Both the position numbers and the translations under genes were made by a program. Shown in pieces: positions 16,638-25,401 of a stretch of DNA of 64,000 nucleotides. The stretch lies in contig CANLWN010000002.1 of the NCBI GenBank assembly GCA_947494825.1, positions 62,001 through 126,000 on the forward strand. The letters are read 5' to 3'. The notes beneath the pieces are model-generated. The model saw nothing but the letters and a program-made list of their open reading frames with translations. It was not told the DNA's origin and ran no database searches. Positions within the stretch are counted from its first letter, which is position 1; each line of letters opens with the position of its first letter. The DNA comes from an uncultured Flavobacteriaceae bacterium. GTDB taxonomy: Bacteria; Bacteroidota; Bacteroidia; Flavobacteriales; Flavobacteriaceae.

Positions 16638-17369
16638 ATGAAAACACAATTTTTTAAATCACTGCCCACACTGTGTATAATCATGATAGCCAGCAGCGTG
16701 GTTGCTCAATTACCGGATCCCGGATTTGAAATAGACGGCACAACCGCAATGGTGATTACAGATCCCCAGAACGATTTTCTAAGTCCCAAGGGGGCAACTT
16801 GGGGAGTTGTAGGAGAAAGCGTGGTGCAAAACAATACTGTAGCCAACATCGAAACCCTGTTTAAGTTAGCAGAGGAGCATGGAATACCCGTTTTTATCTC
16901 ACCGCATTACTATTATGACCATGACCATACTTGGAAATTCGAAGGGGCTCTGGAAAAGGTGATGCATGATATACATATGTTTGATCGCGGCAACCAATTG
17001 TCCCTTGATGGTTTTGAAGGTTCAGGCGCAGATTGGTTAGAGCCTTACAAAAAGTATATCGATAAGGATTTTGTCACCGTTGTGGGACCGCACAAAGTTT
17101 TCGGACCGGAGCAAAATGACCTAAGCCTGCAACTTAGAAAACAAAGGGTGGATAAGGTCATCCTGGCGGGTATGTCGGGGAATTTATGTGTAGAAGCACA
17201 TTTAAGGGAATTATTGGAAGATGGATTTGAGATATCCGTAGTGGGAGATGCTACAGCCTCTGCCATAGTTCCAGGTTATAATGGTGACACAGCAGCACAA
17301 ACGAATTTCAGATTTCTTGCAAGCCATGTGTATACCACGGAAGAGTTAAAAAACGAATTGAACAAATAA
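16638..17369 (+). CDS. Exported isochorismatase-like cysteine hydrolase
   Basis: This 243-residue protein has a signal peptide (MKTQFFKSLPTLCIIMIASSVVAQ) followed by an isochorismatase-like hydrolase domain. The catalytic Asp is in VITDPQNDF, a Lys is in VGPHKVFGP, and the catalytic Cys is in AGMSGNLCVEAHLRELLEDG. Members hydrolyse amides, nicotinamide, ureides or isochorismate. Export to the periplasm is unusual, since most members are cytoplasmic. It is followed after only 9 bp by an alpha/beta hydrolase, so the two are probably co-transcribed and may act on the same exogenous compound. Confidence 0.88.
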   Translation: MKTQFFKSLPTLCIIMIASSVVAQLPDPGFEIDGTTAMVITDPQNDFLSPKGATWGVVGESVVQNNTVANIETLFKLAEEHGIPVFISPHYYYDHDHTWKFEGALEKVMHDIHMFDRGNQLSLDGFEGSGADWLEPYKKYIDKDFVTVVGPHKVFGPEQNDLSLQLRKQRVDKVILAGMSGNLCVEAHLRELLEDGFEISVVGDATASAIVPGYNGDTAAQTNFRFLASHVYTTEELKNELNK

Positions 17370-17378
17370 TTATCAAAA

Positions 17379-18365
17379 ATGAAAACAATAGCAATTAAAT
17401 CAATCATCGGTGCACTTCTTTTTGTACTGGGTTCCTTTGTTCTCTATTCTTTAAATTCTACTGAAGAACTAGAAAGTCCAAATGAAAAAGAAGATAAAGC
17501 ACATCCGACCACCTATAAGACCATTGAAGTGAATGGCGTGGATATTTTCTATCGCGAAGCAGGTGATGCTGCAAACCCCACTGTCCTTTTACTGCACGGC
17601 TACCCTACTTCGTCCCATATGTTCAGGAACCTGATTCCCGTGCTGTCGCAGAAATACCATGTCCTTGCACCCGATTATCCCGGCTATGGGAGAAGTGAGC
17701 AGCCTGCAATGGCCAATTTCAAATATTCCTTTCATAATATGTCACGCATTGTTGAAAGTTTTTTGAAGGCAAAGCAAGTCAACAGGTATAGCATCTATCT
17801 TATGGATTACGGTGCTCCTATAGGGTTCCGTATCGCAGCGAAATATCCGGAACGTGTAGCTTCGCTGATCATTCAGAACGGGAATGCCTATGAAGAGGGC
17901 CTGCGCGACTTTTGGATTCCGATAAAGAAGTATTGGGCAGATTGTACCCTGGAAAACGGCAAGGCACTGGAAGGGTTCCATTCGCCCCAAGGTCTTAAAT
18001 GGCAGTATACCCATGGAGTACAGGACAGCACCAGGATAAGTCCTGATAACTGGCATTTGGACCTACAGCATTTAACACGACCCGAAAATAACGACATTCA
18101 ATTGGCCATGTTCTACGACTACCGTACCAATGTGCCGTTGTACCCTAAATGGCAGCAATACTTTAGGGAATATCAGCCACCCACTCTTATCGTTTGGGGA
18201 AAGAACGATTACATCTTCCCCGCCGATGGGGCCTATCCGTATAAACGGGACTTGAAGAATTTGGATTTCAACATTCTGGATACGGGTCATTTTGCCCTTG
18301 AGGAAAAAGGAGATGAAATAGCAGAGCATATTTTGAGGTTTTTAAAGAAGCATGACATCAAATAA
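17379..18365 (+). CDS. Membrane-anchored alpha/beta hydrolase, Asp nucleophile
   Basis: This is a 328-residue alpha/beta hydrolase with an N-terminal hydrophobic helix (SIIGALLFVLGSFVLYSL), so it is probably exported and anchored in the membrane. The catalytic core shows LLHGYPTSSHMF (oxyanion), YLMDYGAPIGFRIA (Asp nucleophile elbow), LIVWGKNDYIFP (acid region) and DTGHFALEEKGDE (catalytic His). The Asp nucleophile places it with epoxide hydrolases and haloalkane dehalogenases. It lies 9 bp after the isochorismatase-like gene. Substrate unknown. Confidence 0.87.
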   Translation: MKTIAIKSIIGALLFVLGSFVLYSLNSTEELESPNEKEDKAHPTTYKTIEVNGVDIFYREAGDAANPTVLLLHGYPTSSHMFRNLIPVLSQKYHVLAPDYPGYGRSEQPAMANFKYSFHNMSRIVESFLKAKQVNRYSIYLMDYGAPIGFRIAAKYPERVASLIIQNGNAYEEGLRDFWIPIKKYWADCTLENGKALEGFHSPQGLKWQYTHGVQDSTRISPDNWHLDLQHLTRPENNDIQLAMFYDYRTNVPLYPKWQQYFREYQPPTLIVWGKNDYIFPADGAYPYKRDLKNLDFNILDTGHFALEEKGDEIAEHILRFLKKHDIK

Positions 18366-18545
18366 TGTTTAACCGAGGTCAACGGGAGTCGGTAAGCCAT
18401 AACATGAACTCCCCTTGGCCTTACTCCCTACCGAAGTATACCTGTTGAGAGGCAAAATAGAACCAAAAATGGGACAACCCAATTGCGTTTTGACAAACAG
18501 AATGGTAGGATTCAGTTAGTGATCAAATCATAAAACTTTTTACTC

Positions 18546-19595
18546 ATGAGAATCAGATACAACATTCAGGCATCATTATTCGCCGCGGCCTTATTTATGA
18601 CCCATAGCGCGACGTCACAAAATTTGAAGGACAATCCAAAACTAATGAATGACCACATAAACACCCTAGGACAACCATTTTCCATTCCAGGTGGGGAAAC
18701 CTTTGATGGTACCTGGCCTTTCAAGGCCAACTACAGCGAAGCTCCTGGCTTCCGCATGCATTATATTGATGAAGGGAAGGGAGAAGTTATCCTAGCCCTA
18801 CATGGAGAACCTACTTGGGGGTACCTGTTTCGGCACCTCATCGGGGCCCTTTCTCCAAAATACAGGGTAATCGTCCCCGATCATATGGGTTTTGGAAAAA
18901 GCGAGACACCCCAAGAGAGAAAGTATCTGTTGCAAGACCATATTGACAATTTGGAGCAGTTGGTGCTGAATCTGGATTTGAGAGACATCACTCTGGTCAT
19001 GCACGATTTTGGCGGTCCCATGGGCATGGGTCTGGCCATCCGTCATCCAGACCGTATCAAACGTATCATAAGTACCAATGGCCCCACCCCACTTGGGCAA
19101 GCTGGCCTTGGCGATGCGCTTATGAAAAACGGGGCCACTTCGCCCTGGTTCAGTTGGATTTTTAAGGCCTATGGGCAAGGTAGCCTTGAACGGGTCCTAG
19201 GGCAGTTGGACTACAACATGCTGAGTACGTTAAAACTCAACGGATTTGAAAACAATGACTTGATTACCCCAACCTGGTTATCTGCCTATAGCGCTCATTT
19301 CAAATCCCCGGTTGATGCCTTGGGGGCCATAGGATGGGCCAAAGGTTTTGCGGAAGGAGCGCATCAATTTGAACCCGTCAATACCGCTACCGCAGAAAAA
19401 CTCTCCAAAAAACCCGCACTGGCCATCTGGGGTATGGCCGATAAAACACTACAGGCAGTGCATTTTCTTCCCCTGTTCCGCGAAGCCTTTCCGGAAGGCA
19501 AGATTCACCGCTTACCAGGAGTGGGTCACTATAGCCTTGAGGATGCCCCAGAAGAAATTGCAATTCAAATCGAAGCGTTTCTTAAAAGATCATAA
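18546..19595 (+). CDS. Exported haloalkane dehalogenase-like alpha/beta hydrolase
   Basis: This 349-residue protein has a signal peptide (YNIQASLFAAALFMTHSATSQ). The hydrolase core has LHGEPTWGYLFRHLI, a signature close to haloalkane dehalogenases, nucleophile elbow VMHDFGGPMGMGLA (Asp), IWGMADKTLQ and catalytic His in PGVGHYSLEDAPEE. True dehalogenases usually have a Trp after the nucleophile (HDWGG) for halide binding; here it is Phe, so dehalogenase activity is uncertain. A degraded copy of its 3' end lies at 22117-22219. The 180-bp gap upstream shows no clear element. Confidence 0.87.
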   Translation: MRIRYNIQASLFAAALFMTHSATSQNLKDNPKLMNDHINTLGQPFSIPGGETFDGTWPFKANYSEAPGFRMHYIDEGKGEVILALHGEPTWGYLFRHLIGALSPKYRVIVPDHMGFGKSETPQERKYLLQDHIDNLEQLVLNLDLRDITLVMHDFGGPMGMGLAIRHPDRIKRIISTNGPTPLGQAGLGDALMKNGATSPWFSWIFKAYGQGSLERVLGQLDYNMLSTLKLNGFENNDLITPTWLSAYSAHFKSPVDALGAIGWAKGFAEGAHQFEPVNTATAEKLSKKPALAIWGMADKTLQAVHFLPLFREAFPEGKIHRLPGVGHYSLEDAPEEIAIQIEAFLKRS

Positions 19596-19623
19596 ATCAA
19601 CACATTATAATGAAGTAGAGAAC

Positions 19624-20055
19624 ATGAAAGGAAGAATTATACAAACATTTCCAAGTAAATTGATTGGATGCTACCGCATAGCACTCGGGGTTATTTTCAT
19701 GTTTGTTGGAGGCCTTAAATTAACGTTGGAAACCATTCAACATGCATGGTGCATCCAATTGACAGAAATTAAGATTCCGTATTGTATTTTATTCTTTTGG
19801 ATGATACCTTTATTGGAAATCCTTGCGGGAACTGCTTTAATTTTGGGGTTTTTATCCAGGGTTGCGGCTTTGGTGGTCTTGCCCATTTTAGCAATGGCCT
19901 TTTATGCATACCTCAATGTTAGCAATCCCGAGGCGTTCCTCGCCCAACCCTACGAGGCTTATTTGCCTTCAATAACGATTATGTTGGCTACAACAATTTT
20001 CATTTATGGAGGAGGAAGTTGGAGCATGGACCTAAGAATGTTTATAAAAAAATGA
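19624..20055 (+). CDS. DoxX-like membrane protein
   Basis: This protein of about 143 residues has four membrane helices. It starts MKGRIIQTFPSKLIGCYRIA and contains ALGVIFMFVGGLKLTLETIQ, FFWMIPLLEILAGTALILGF, LVVLPILAMAFYAYLNVS and a last helix ending in GGGSWSMDLRMFIKK. The pattern matches the DoxX/DoxD group (membrane subunits or relatives of quinone-linked oxidoreductases; most have unknown function). A longer in-frame ORF begins at 19348 inside the preceding gene but is rejected. It lies 28 bp after the dehalogenase-like gene. Confidence 0.8.
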   Translation: MKGRIIQTFPSKLIGCYRIALGVIFMFVGGLKLTLETIQHAWCIQLTEIKIPYCILFFWMIPLLEILAGTALILGFLSRVAALVVLPILAMAFYAYLNVSNPEAFLAQPYEAYLPSITIMLATTIFIYGGGSWSMDLRMFIKK

Positions 20056-20118
20056 GCCAACAAGGCCTGTTATGGATGTTATGGCCCAGCAAAACATGAA
20101 TTTTTAAACAAAGAAGCA

Positions 20119-20535
20119 ATGCAGCAGCTAACGAAGTACATGGAAATTTGTGAAACCCTTGCACGCAACGCTGCTTCCAAGGGAAACAGTGCTGTCGGAA
20201 GTCTGGTGGTGTTAAATAATGAAATTGTGGCGAAAGCGGAAGAAGCGGTAGCTACCAAGGAAGACGTGAGTTGCCATGCCGAAATGGAGGCAATCCGCAA
20301 GGCCCGGAAACGGATCGGCAAGGACATGTCCGGTGCAATACTCGTAACCAACAAAGAGCCCTGCGTAATGTGCAGTTATGCCATTCGACACCACAAAATA
20401 AGCAAAGTGGTCTATCAGGAACGCTCCGGTAGCCTTGGTGGGGCAAACGGTAGTTTTAATTTGCTCACTTCCCTTGAAGTGCCTTCGGTTTGGGGCCCTC
20501 CGGTCATTTGCGTTGAACTAAAAACATTAAAATAA
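20119..20535 (+). CDS. Nucleoside/cytidine deaminase-like zinc enzyme
   Basis: This 138-residue protein of the CMP/dCMP/guanine-deaminase superfamily has the zinc and catalytic motifs CHAEMEAIRKA (HAE) and EPCVMCSYAI (PCxxC). The length and the surrounding YQERSGSLGG resemble guanine deaminase or tRNA adenosine deaminase-like enzymes of the TadA/GuaD branch, but no essential tRNA-specific feature is obvious, so a free nucleobase or nucleoside substrate is more likely. It is followed after 6 bp by a pyridoxamine-phosphate-oxidase-like gene, and the two are probably co-transcribed. Confidence 0.88.
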   Translation: MQQLTKYMEICETLARNAASKGNSAVGSLVVLNNEIVAKAEEAVATKEDVSCHAEMEAIRKARKRIGKDMSGAILVTNKEPCVMCSYAIRHHKISKVVYQERSGSLGGANGSFNLLTSLEVPSVWGPPVICVELKTLK

Positions 20536-20541
20536 AACGGT

Positions 20542-21180
20542 ATGAACTATTCAAAATTGGCTTTTACGGATGCGATTAAAGAAATCCAGGAGAAAGAAGG
20601 CAGCAGGAAGGGGTACGAACAGATGGAGCAAATGATATTGCCCGACGGTCTTTCCTATCGGGAAATGAGCTTTATCAAGGAACGTGACAGTTTCTATGTG
20701 GCATCTTATGGTGAAAACGGATTTCCCTATATACAACATCGTGGAGGCCCCAAGGGCTTCTTAAAGTTCATTGATACCAAAACCTTGGGTTTTCTGGATT
20801 TCAGAGGAAACAAGCAATATATTACCACGGGCAATGTTAAAACCCACAACAAGGTATCCCTGATCCTGATGGATTACCTCAACCGGGCACGTCTCAAAAT
20901 TTATGCAGAGGCAGAAGTAGTTTCCTTGGCAGAGCGACCCGACTTGCAGGAAACGCTGCAACTGGAAGGGTATAAATACAAGGCAGAAAGAATCTTTTTG
21001 TTCCATGTAAAGGCGTACGACTGGAACTGCCCGCAACATATTACGACAAGGTATACCTTAGAGGATATTGCAAAAATGGCCAAAGAACGGGAAGATTACA
21101 TTGTGCACCTAAAAGGGGAAGTCAAATCCTTACAACAAAAACTGGAGAATTGTGGGCCGAATTCCGGCCTCGTGAATTAA
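20542..21180 (+). CDS. Pyridoxamine 5'-phosphate oxidase-like flavin-binding protein
   Basis: This 212-residue PPOX-fold protein has the FMN-binding split-barrel segments FIKERDSFYVASYGENGFPY, QHRGGPKGFLKFIDTKTLGF and FRGNKQYITTGNV, then an extension including the HVKAYDWNCPQHI motif that is common in the larger 'pyridoxamine 5'-phosphate oxidase family protein' group. Such proteins are flavin or F420-type reductases or oxidases with no proven vitamin B6 role. The C-terminal helix (EREDYIVHLKGEVKSLQQKL) looks like a short coiled coil. It is the last gene of the plus-strand group. Confidence 0.85.
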   Translation: MNYSKLAFTDAIKEIQEKEGSRKGYEQMEQMILPDGLSYREMSFIKERDSFYVASYGENGFPYIQHRGGPKGFLKFIDTKTLGFLDFRGNKQYITTGNVKTHNKVSLILMDYLNRARLKIYAEAEVVSLAERPDLQETLQLEGYKYKAERIFLFHVKAYDWNCPQHITTRYTLEDIAKMAKEREDYIVHLKGEVKSLQQKLENCGPNSGLVN

Positions 21181-21375
21181 TGAATAACATAAAGATTTAT
21201 CGGCCACAATTTTAGACCTATGGCTAAAAATCGATTGAAATTAAAAAATCAACATTTTTTTACAATACACTACCAGTTAGCGTAGCTGAATTGCATTAAA
21301 ATCATAGGTACTGTTGGGCAATTCCAAAACAAAGGAATACTTAAAGGAAACATGCTCACCAAGAATACCCAATAG

Positions 21376-22011
21376 CTAATCATAGTAGTTCACGACCACC
21401 CCGTGGCTGTCGCGATCTATGGCAAAATACCCAATGGCCACGCGCCGACTCCTTTCCTCCATCATTGCTTGATAATGTCCCCCATCAGGGCCTTCCTGAT
21501 AAAAAAGTTTGGGAACCCACCAAATGGATTTTTCTACCGTGCCATCGGAATCATCTCCGCCCCGGCCCCCTCCTGCCGCGCCCTGGGACCTCCATTCGCA
21601 ACCGTCACTCCAATGAAAGGTTCCGTTCTGCACGGCCAAACGCGCCTCACGTGCGGCGCACAATTCATATTCAATGGCCCGTACGTATGGGGGCAGTCCA
21701 TGCTTTGCACGGTATTCGTTAATCTGATTGACAGCGTATTCCCCTACGTCCACATAGCCACAGTAGGGATCGTCAGACATGGGCTGCATTACACCCTCGG
21801 CACATAAGGCCTCGGGGTTTCCCTCACCATCCGGGGACTGTCCTACAAGTGAGGTGGTCAGCCTTTGTTCTACTTCGGCATCGTCTATTCCCAAATCGAT
21901 CATGGGTCCATGTGGATCTTCGTCCGATTTTGAACAGGCCAATTGTAAAAAAGTACAGCAGATTAAAACAAACGGAATGGGAATTCCGAACTTGGGGCTT
22001 CGTTTTTTCAT
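21376..22011 (-). CDS. CAP-domain lipoprotein
   Basis: This 211-residue predicted lipoprotein has a signal with lipobox FLQLACS (Cys 26). After a linker comes a CAP/SCP-PR1-like domain: INEYRAKHGLPPYVRAIEYE, CAAREARLAVQNGTFHWSDG and HYQAMMEERSRRVAIGYFAI. CAP domains in bacteria are secreted proteins of various or unknown functions, including adhesion and peptide or lipid binding. A Gly-rich stretch (QGAAGGGRGGDDSDG) separates the two conserved parts. The 195-bp gap to the convergent PPOX gene shows nothing clear. Confidence 0.8.
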   Translation of the reverse strand: MKKRSPKFGIPIPFVLICCTFLQLACSKSDEDPHGPMIDLGIDDAEVEQRLTTSLVGQSPDGEGNPEALCAEGVMQPMSDDPYCGYVDVGEYAVNQINEYRAKHGLPPYVRAIEYELCAAREARLAVQNGTFHWSDGCEWRSQGAAGGGRGGDDSDGTVEKSIWWVPKLFYQEGPDGGHYQAMMEERSRRVAIGYFAIDRDSHGVVVNYYD

Positions 22012-22116
22012 TTTTAGTGTATTGTAGGTTCAAGGATTATATAACGTTTTTTTTGACCTTAAATTGCGAAATATAGGCGGTGGTTTTTTAACCCCTAGCC
22101 AATTTTTCCCTGAGCC

Positions 22117-22219
22117 CTACCGGAAGGTTGGGTTTACCAACTACCCGGAGCAAATCATTATAGCCTTGAGAATGCTCTTGAAGAAATTGTAATTCAAATA
22201 GAAGCGTTCTTGAAAGCTA
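22117..22219 (+). pseudogene. Degraded 3' fragment of the dehalogenase-like gene
   Basis: The stretch matches the 3' end of the 18546-19595 gene (about 19493-19593). The best part encodes H-Y-S-L-E-N-A-L-E-E-I-V-I-Q-I-E-A-F-L-K (from 22156), against H-Y-S-L-E-D-A-P-E-E-I-A-I-Q-I-E-A-F-L-K in the intact gene. Upstream it decays and loses frame, and no start codon or core domain is left. It is a remnant of a duplicated or exchanged gene, next to a terminator-like hairpin. Confidence 0.75.
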
Positions 22220-22220
22220 A

Positions 22221-22259
22221 AAACCCCGCTTTTGAGCGAAAGGCCCATTTTCGGGGTTT
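22221..22259. terminator. Bidirectional terminator-like hairpin
   Basis: AAACCCCG (22221-22228) pairs with CGGGGTTT (22252-22259) around a 23-nt loop. A-rich and T-rich flanks on both sides make it a possible terminator for the decayed plus-strand gene fragment upstream and for the minus-strand lipoprotein gene that ends at 22337. Confidence 0.55.
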
Positions 22260-22336
22260 AAAAAACATCGGAAGGCTCTTATTCAACGGTAAATCGGCGC
22301 TCCCGATGCAGCCTCGGTAGTCAAACTGACTACATC

Positions 22337-22894
22337 CTAATGTAAGATGAATGCCGTACGATATCCGTCCCGTGCCTCGGCATAGGCAAAAACGGTACTG
22401 CCCCCGGTGTAGTTGGAGGAGTCATATTCATATTGCCCATTGCAACTTTCCGCAAAGGCGTAGTAATACCCAATGGTATCCGAGGTAACGCTTTGGGTGG
22501 CGGTCTGTCCACAGGGTTTGCTCTGATTTGAATCGCTTTGGCCCGGAGCCGCAATGGATACCCTGTTCGTGGAACTTCTTGCGGTCGCGTTCGAAACCTT
22601 AAAATTGGCATTCATGTAATTGGTGATGTAGTCCGATGCCGTTTCGTTGGCCGATTTTCTTTGCTCTGCCCAAGTCATGACTTTGGCGATTTCCAATTGG
22701 GATATCTGTCCGCCATCCAAGGTAATAATACGGGCAATAATCTGGTGAAACTCGCCTTCGGCCAATGGGGCTTCCGTAGAAGTCTGTGCTTCTAGAACGG
22801 GCAATTCCTCCTCGGTACATGCCCAAAGGGCCATAAGGGCAAAAACTGCCAAAAATGCTCTCTTCAATGCTAAAAATGTTTGTTTTTTCATCAT
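22337..22894 (-). CDS. Lipoprotein of unknown function
   Basis: This 185-residue predicted lipoprotein begins MMKKQTFLALKRAFLAVF and has the lipobox ALMALWAC (Cys 26). The mature part has a helical segment (QISQLEIAKVMTWAEQRKSA) and a polar C-terminal half rich in Ser, Thr, Asn and Tyr with two Cys (KPCGQ, AESCNGQ). No family is recognised. The longer frame to 22918 adds eight residues before the Met-Met-Lys-Lys signal start and is not preferred. The 293-bp region upstream (22919-23211) holds no ORF of note. Confidence 0.7.
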   Translation of the reverse strand: MMKKQTFLALKRAFLAVFALMALWACTEEELPVLEAQTSTEAPLAEGEFHQIIARIITLDGGQISQLEIAKVMTWAEQRKSANETASDYITNYMNANFKVSNATARSSTNRVSIAAPGQSDSNQSKPCGQTATQSVTSDTIGYYYAFAESCNGQYEYDSSNYTGGSTVFAYAEARDGYRTAFILH

Positions 22895-23211
22895 GGTATA
22901 TTTTGAAGGGTTAATCAAATAAGTAATTCATAGTATTGGCTTGAACTATTGTTCAGACCATCACAATGCTCTCTGTACTAAGCTATTAAAAAAAACGAGA
23001 GTATAGGAAAAATCCTACTTCACAAAAGTACATCAGTAAAACAAGCTCCTGATAATCCCCATTTTTATTGCATTTTTTGGCACATTATCGCTGAAGTCTC
23101 CAAAATTCCAAAGCCACTGTTGTAGTAATGATGTGGTGGCCGACCAAAAAGCTAGCTTAGGTTATGGAATAAAGTGGAAAAAGACATCACATTTAGGTTT
23201 TTGAGATTACG

Positions 23212-25080
23212 TTATCGAACGCGTTTACCTTTGAGGTCTATGTAAAACGTTTTATTCTTATAGGTCACGCGTGCCTTGATTCTATGTTTGCCATAGCTTT
23301 CTTTTTCAAAGTTAGAAGCGTTTTGGTATTGAAAGGGCAAGATGGCCTCGCCATTTTTATTTATAAAACCCCATTTCCCGTCTTTTTTTACGGCAGCTGC
23401 GTCCACATCTTCAAACGGTTTGTTCCCTATACCTATCTTTACATCATCGTAAATAGGCTTAATGATTATATTTCCCTTCATATCCACTACCCCTTTCTTT
23501 TCCTTTTCAACAAAAAGGAGGTATACGGATTTGGACGTATTGCTACCTATATTGAACAACTCCACAGCCTCATATTGAGGTTCTATGACCATTTCGTTTT
23601 TATCATTGACAACTCCCCAAAAACCATTGCTCTTTATCGGGATAAACATTCTCGCTCCCTGGGGAATTACATAATAGCTGTATCCCTGATCTGCTGGAGA
23701 AGTGGTAATCATTTCATTCTTGCCTACTTCGTCATACATGGGCGGAACTATTTCATTTCCAGCCCTATCAATTGCCCCTACCTTGTTATCTATATAAACC
23801 TTTGCGAAACTAACGCCGCCGAAGGAGTATTCAAAGGTGTCCATGCGATCGTAAGACCGTTGCGATTTGAAATCATCCGTGATGTAATGCTCATCACTCT
23901 TTTCCAAAGGGGCAAAGCCCTTCTCGGTTTTCACACGGCCTCGAAGGCCTTTATGAATGGCAAAAAAACCACTCCCCACCCATCCGGAACAACTGACGGA
24001 ATCATATTCAAAAGGTACTCTCGTCTCCCCTTTGTTGTTTATATAACCCCCTTTGCCATCCACTTTTGCGGCTATAAGGTCAGACATCTCGCAAGCCTCA
24101 ATATACTGAAACTTAACGGGCACTATGGGTTGTCCATTAATGTCAACATAACCCTGTTTTCCGTCTTTTTCAACTTTGGCCATGCTCAATTCAGGTTTTC
24201 CGACATACCTATTTGAGTTACTGTTAACGTCTATTGTCCAAGCTGCCCAAGCATATCGGTCCGAAAAGCGCGAAATATTATCGTATATCCCGGGGAGTAT
24301 CGTTTTGCCCTGTTGTCCAAAATCGACCAATCCCCATTTATCACCTTTCTTTACCCGGACAGGCATATCCCGTTGCCCCAAAATAGAATCGTATTCAAAT
24401 TTCGAATGATGCTTCCCACTTGGGTCAATAAAAGCCCATTTACCACCAAGTTTTTCCAGAAAGTAACCGTTTAAGAGCTTGGTTTCCTCATATTGAAAAT
24501 CCACGGCAACTTCATTATTGGTTGTAATGAATCCCCATAGTCCTCCTTTTTTTGCTGGGATATAGGTAGTGGAGTATCCCGGTAAAGAGTCATAAACAGC
24601 AGGAATAGCTTCCCGTCCCTGTTCGTCTATAAAACCGTACTTCCCATTCTTTTCAACAAGAGCCAAACCCTGCCAAAAATTACCGATATAATCGTATTTC
24701 ACATAAAACTTCTCACGTGGATCCTTTTCTTTTTTTAAATTAATAATCCTGGTGGTATTCCTTTTTTTGGCATGCGCCTCATTACCCAATAGAAGAATAC
24801 TTTCGAAGCGTAATCCGATAACTAGGTTACCCTTCGAATTAACCACTCCGTAGCGCCAACCTATTCCATCTGTGGAATATGAGGTATATCTAGTACCTGT
24901 TGAATAGTTTGTGTAACCGCCTCCGGTGGGTGCAGTTACAGTTTTGTATTTACCTACAACCCTATAGCCTTCGCTATTGGGTGCCCCTATATAGGAAAAC
25001 CTTTTTGAAAGTGAGGATTGAGGGTAAACCATAAGCAGGCCAAAAAAGAAAAACAGCAAGGCAGTACATAAAGTTTTCAT
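23212..25080 (-). CDS. Exported WG-repeat (beta-propeller-like) protein
   Basis: This 622-residue protein has a signal peptide (MKTLCTALLFFFFGLLMVYP) and about twelve WG repeats of roughly 45-50 residues, for example KYGFIDEQGREAIPAVYDSL, KQGYVDINGQPIVPVKFQYI and KWGFINKNGEAILPFQYQNA. WG repeats build beta-rich, propeller-like arrays used for protein binding; in Bacteroidota they are mostly envelope proteins of unknown function. Repeats in the middle of the protein are the least conserved. No enzymatic domain is visible. It stands alone with long gaps on both sides. Confidence 0.85.
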   Translation of the reverse strand: MKTLCTALLFFFFGLLMVYPQSSLSKRFSYIGAPNSEGYRVVGKYKTVTAPTGGGYTNYSTGTRYTSYSTDGIGWRYGVVNSKGNLVIGLRFESILLLGNEAHAKKRNTTRIINLKKEKDPREKFYVKYDYIGNFWQGLALVEKNGKYGFIDEQGREAIPAVYDSLPGYSTTYIPAKKGGLWGFITTNNEVAVDFQYEETKLLNGYFLEKLGGKWAFIDPSGKHHSKFEYDSILGQRDMPVRVKKGDKWGLVDFGQQGKTILPGIYDNISRFSDRYAWAAWTIDVNSNSNRYVGKPELSMAKVEKDGKQGYVDINGQPIVPVKFQYIEACEMSDLIAAKVDGKGGYINNKGETRVPFEYDSVSCSGWVGSGFFAIHKGLRGRVKTEKGFAPLEKSDEHYITDDFKSQRSYDRMDTFEYSFGGVSFAKVYIDNKVGAIDRAGNEIVPPMYDEVGKNEMITTSPADQGYSYYVIPQGARMFIPIKSNGFWGVVNDKNEMVIEPQYEAVELFNIGSNTSKSVYLLFVEKEKKGVVDMKGNIIIKPIYDDVKIGIGNKPFEDVDAAAVKKDGKWGFINKNGEAILPFQYQNASNFEKESYGKHRIKARVTYKNKTFYIDLKGKRVR

Positions 25081-25401
25081 AACGCAATTTTTTAATACTA
25101 TGCTAAAGCTAAATGTTTTTTTATCAGCTTCTTAGCACGTGTGTTGCATTGTGTAACACTAAGAGTGCACCGTATTGAAAAAGGACAAATTGTTCTTTTG
25201 GAAAAGGCTTCTGCCAAAAAAATTTCAGAATAATGAACCTAAAAGACACTTTGGAGTTAGCGATACCTGACGGGACGAGGATAGCTCCAAAGGATTTAAA
25301 TCAATAAAATGAGCATACCATAGTACCGACTTTTCATATCATTCGTTCACTACATTCATCAAACACCTGGATTTACACTCATTGACAGATATGCGGTTTG
25401 T
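25081..25401. other. 321-bp intergenic region without recognised element
   Basis: Between the WG-repeat gene and the unknown gene that ends at 25402 there is no convincing ORF, RNA hairpin pair or repeat. It contains the promoter region of the minus-strand WG-repeat gene, but no box could be assigned with confidence. Confidence 0.5.

Noticed and set aside
19348-19623. Longer start for the DoxX-like gene
   Set aside because: It lies inside the dehalogenase-like gene, and the DoxX domain begins only at 19624.
23284-24216. 310-codon plus-strand frame opposite the WG-repeat gene
   Set aside because: It is the antisense of a clear repeat protein and has no family features of its own.
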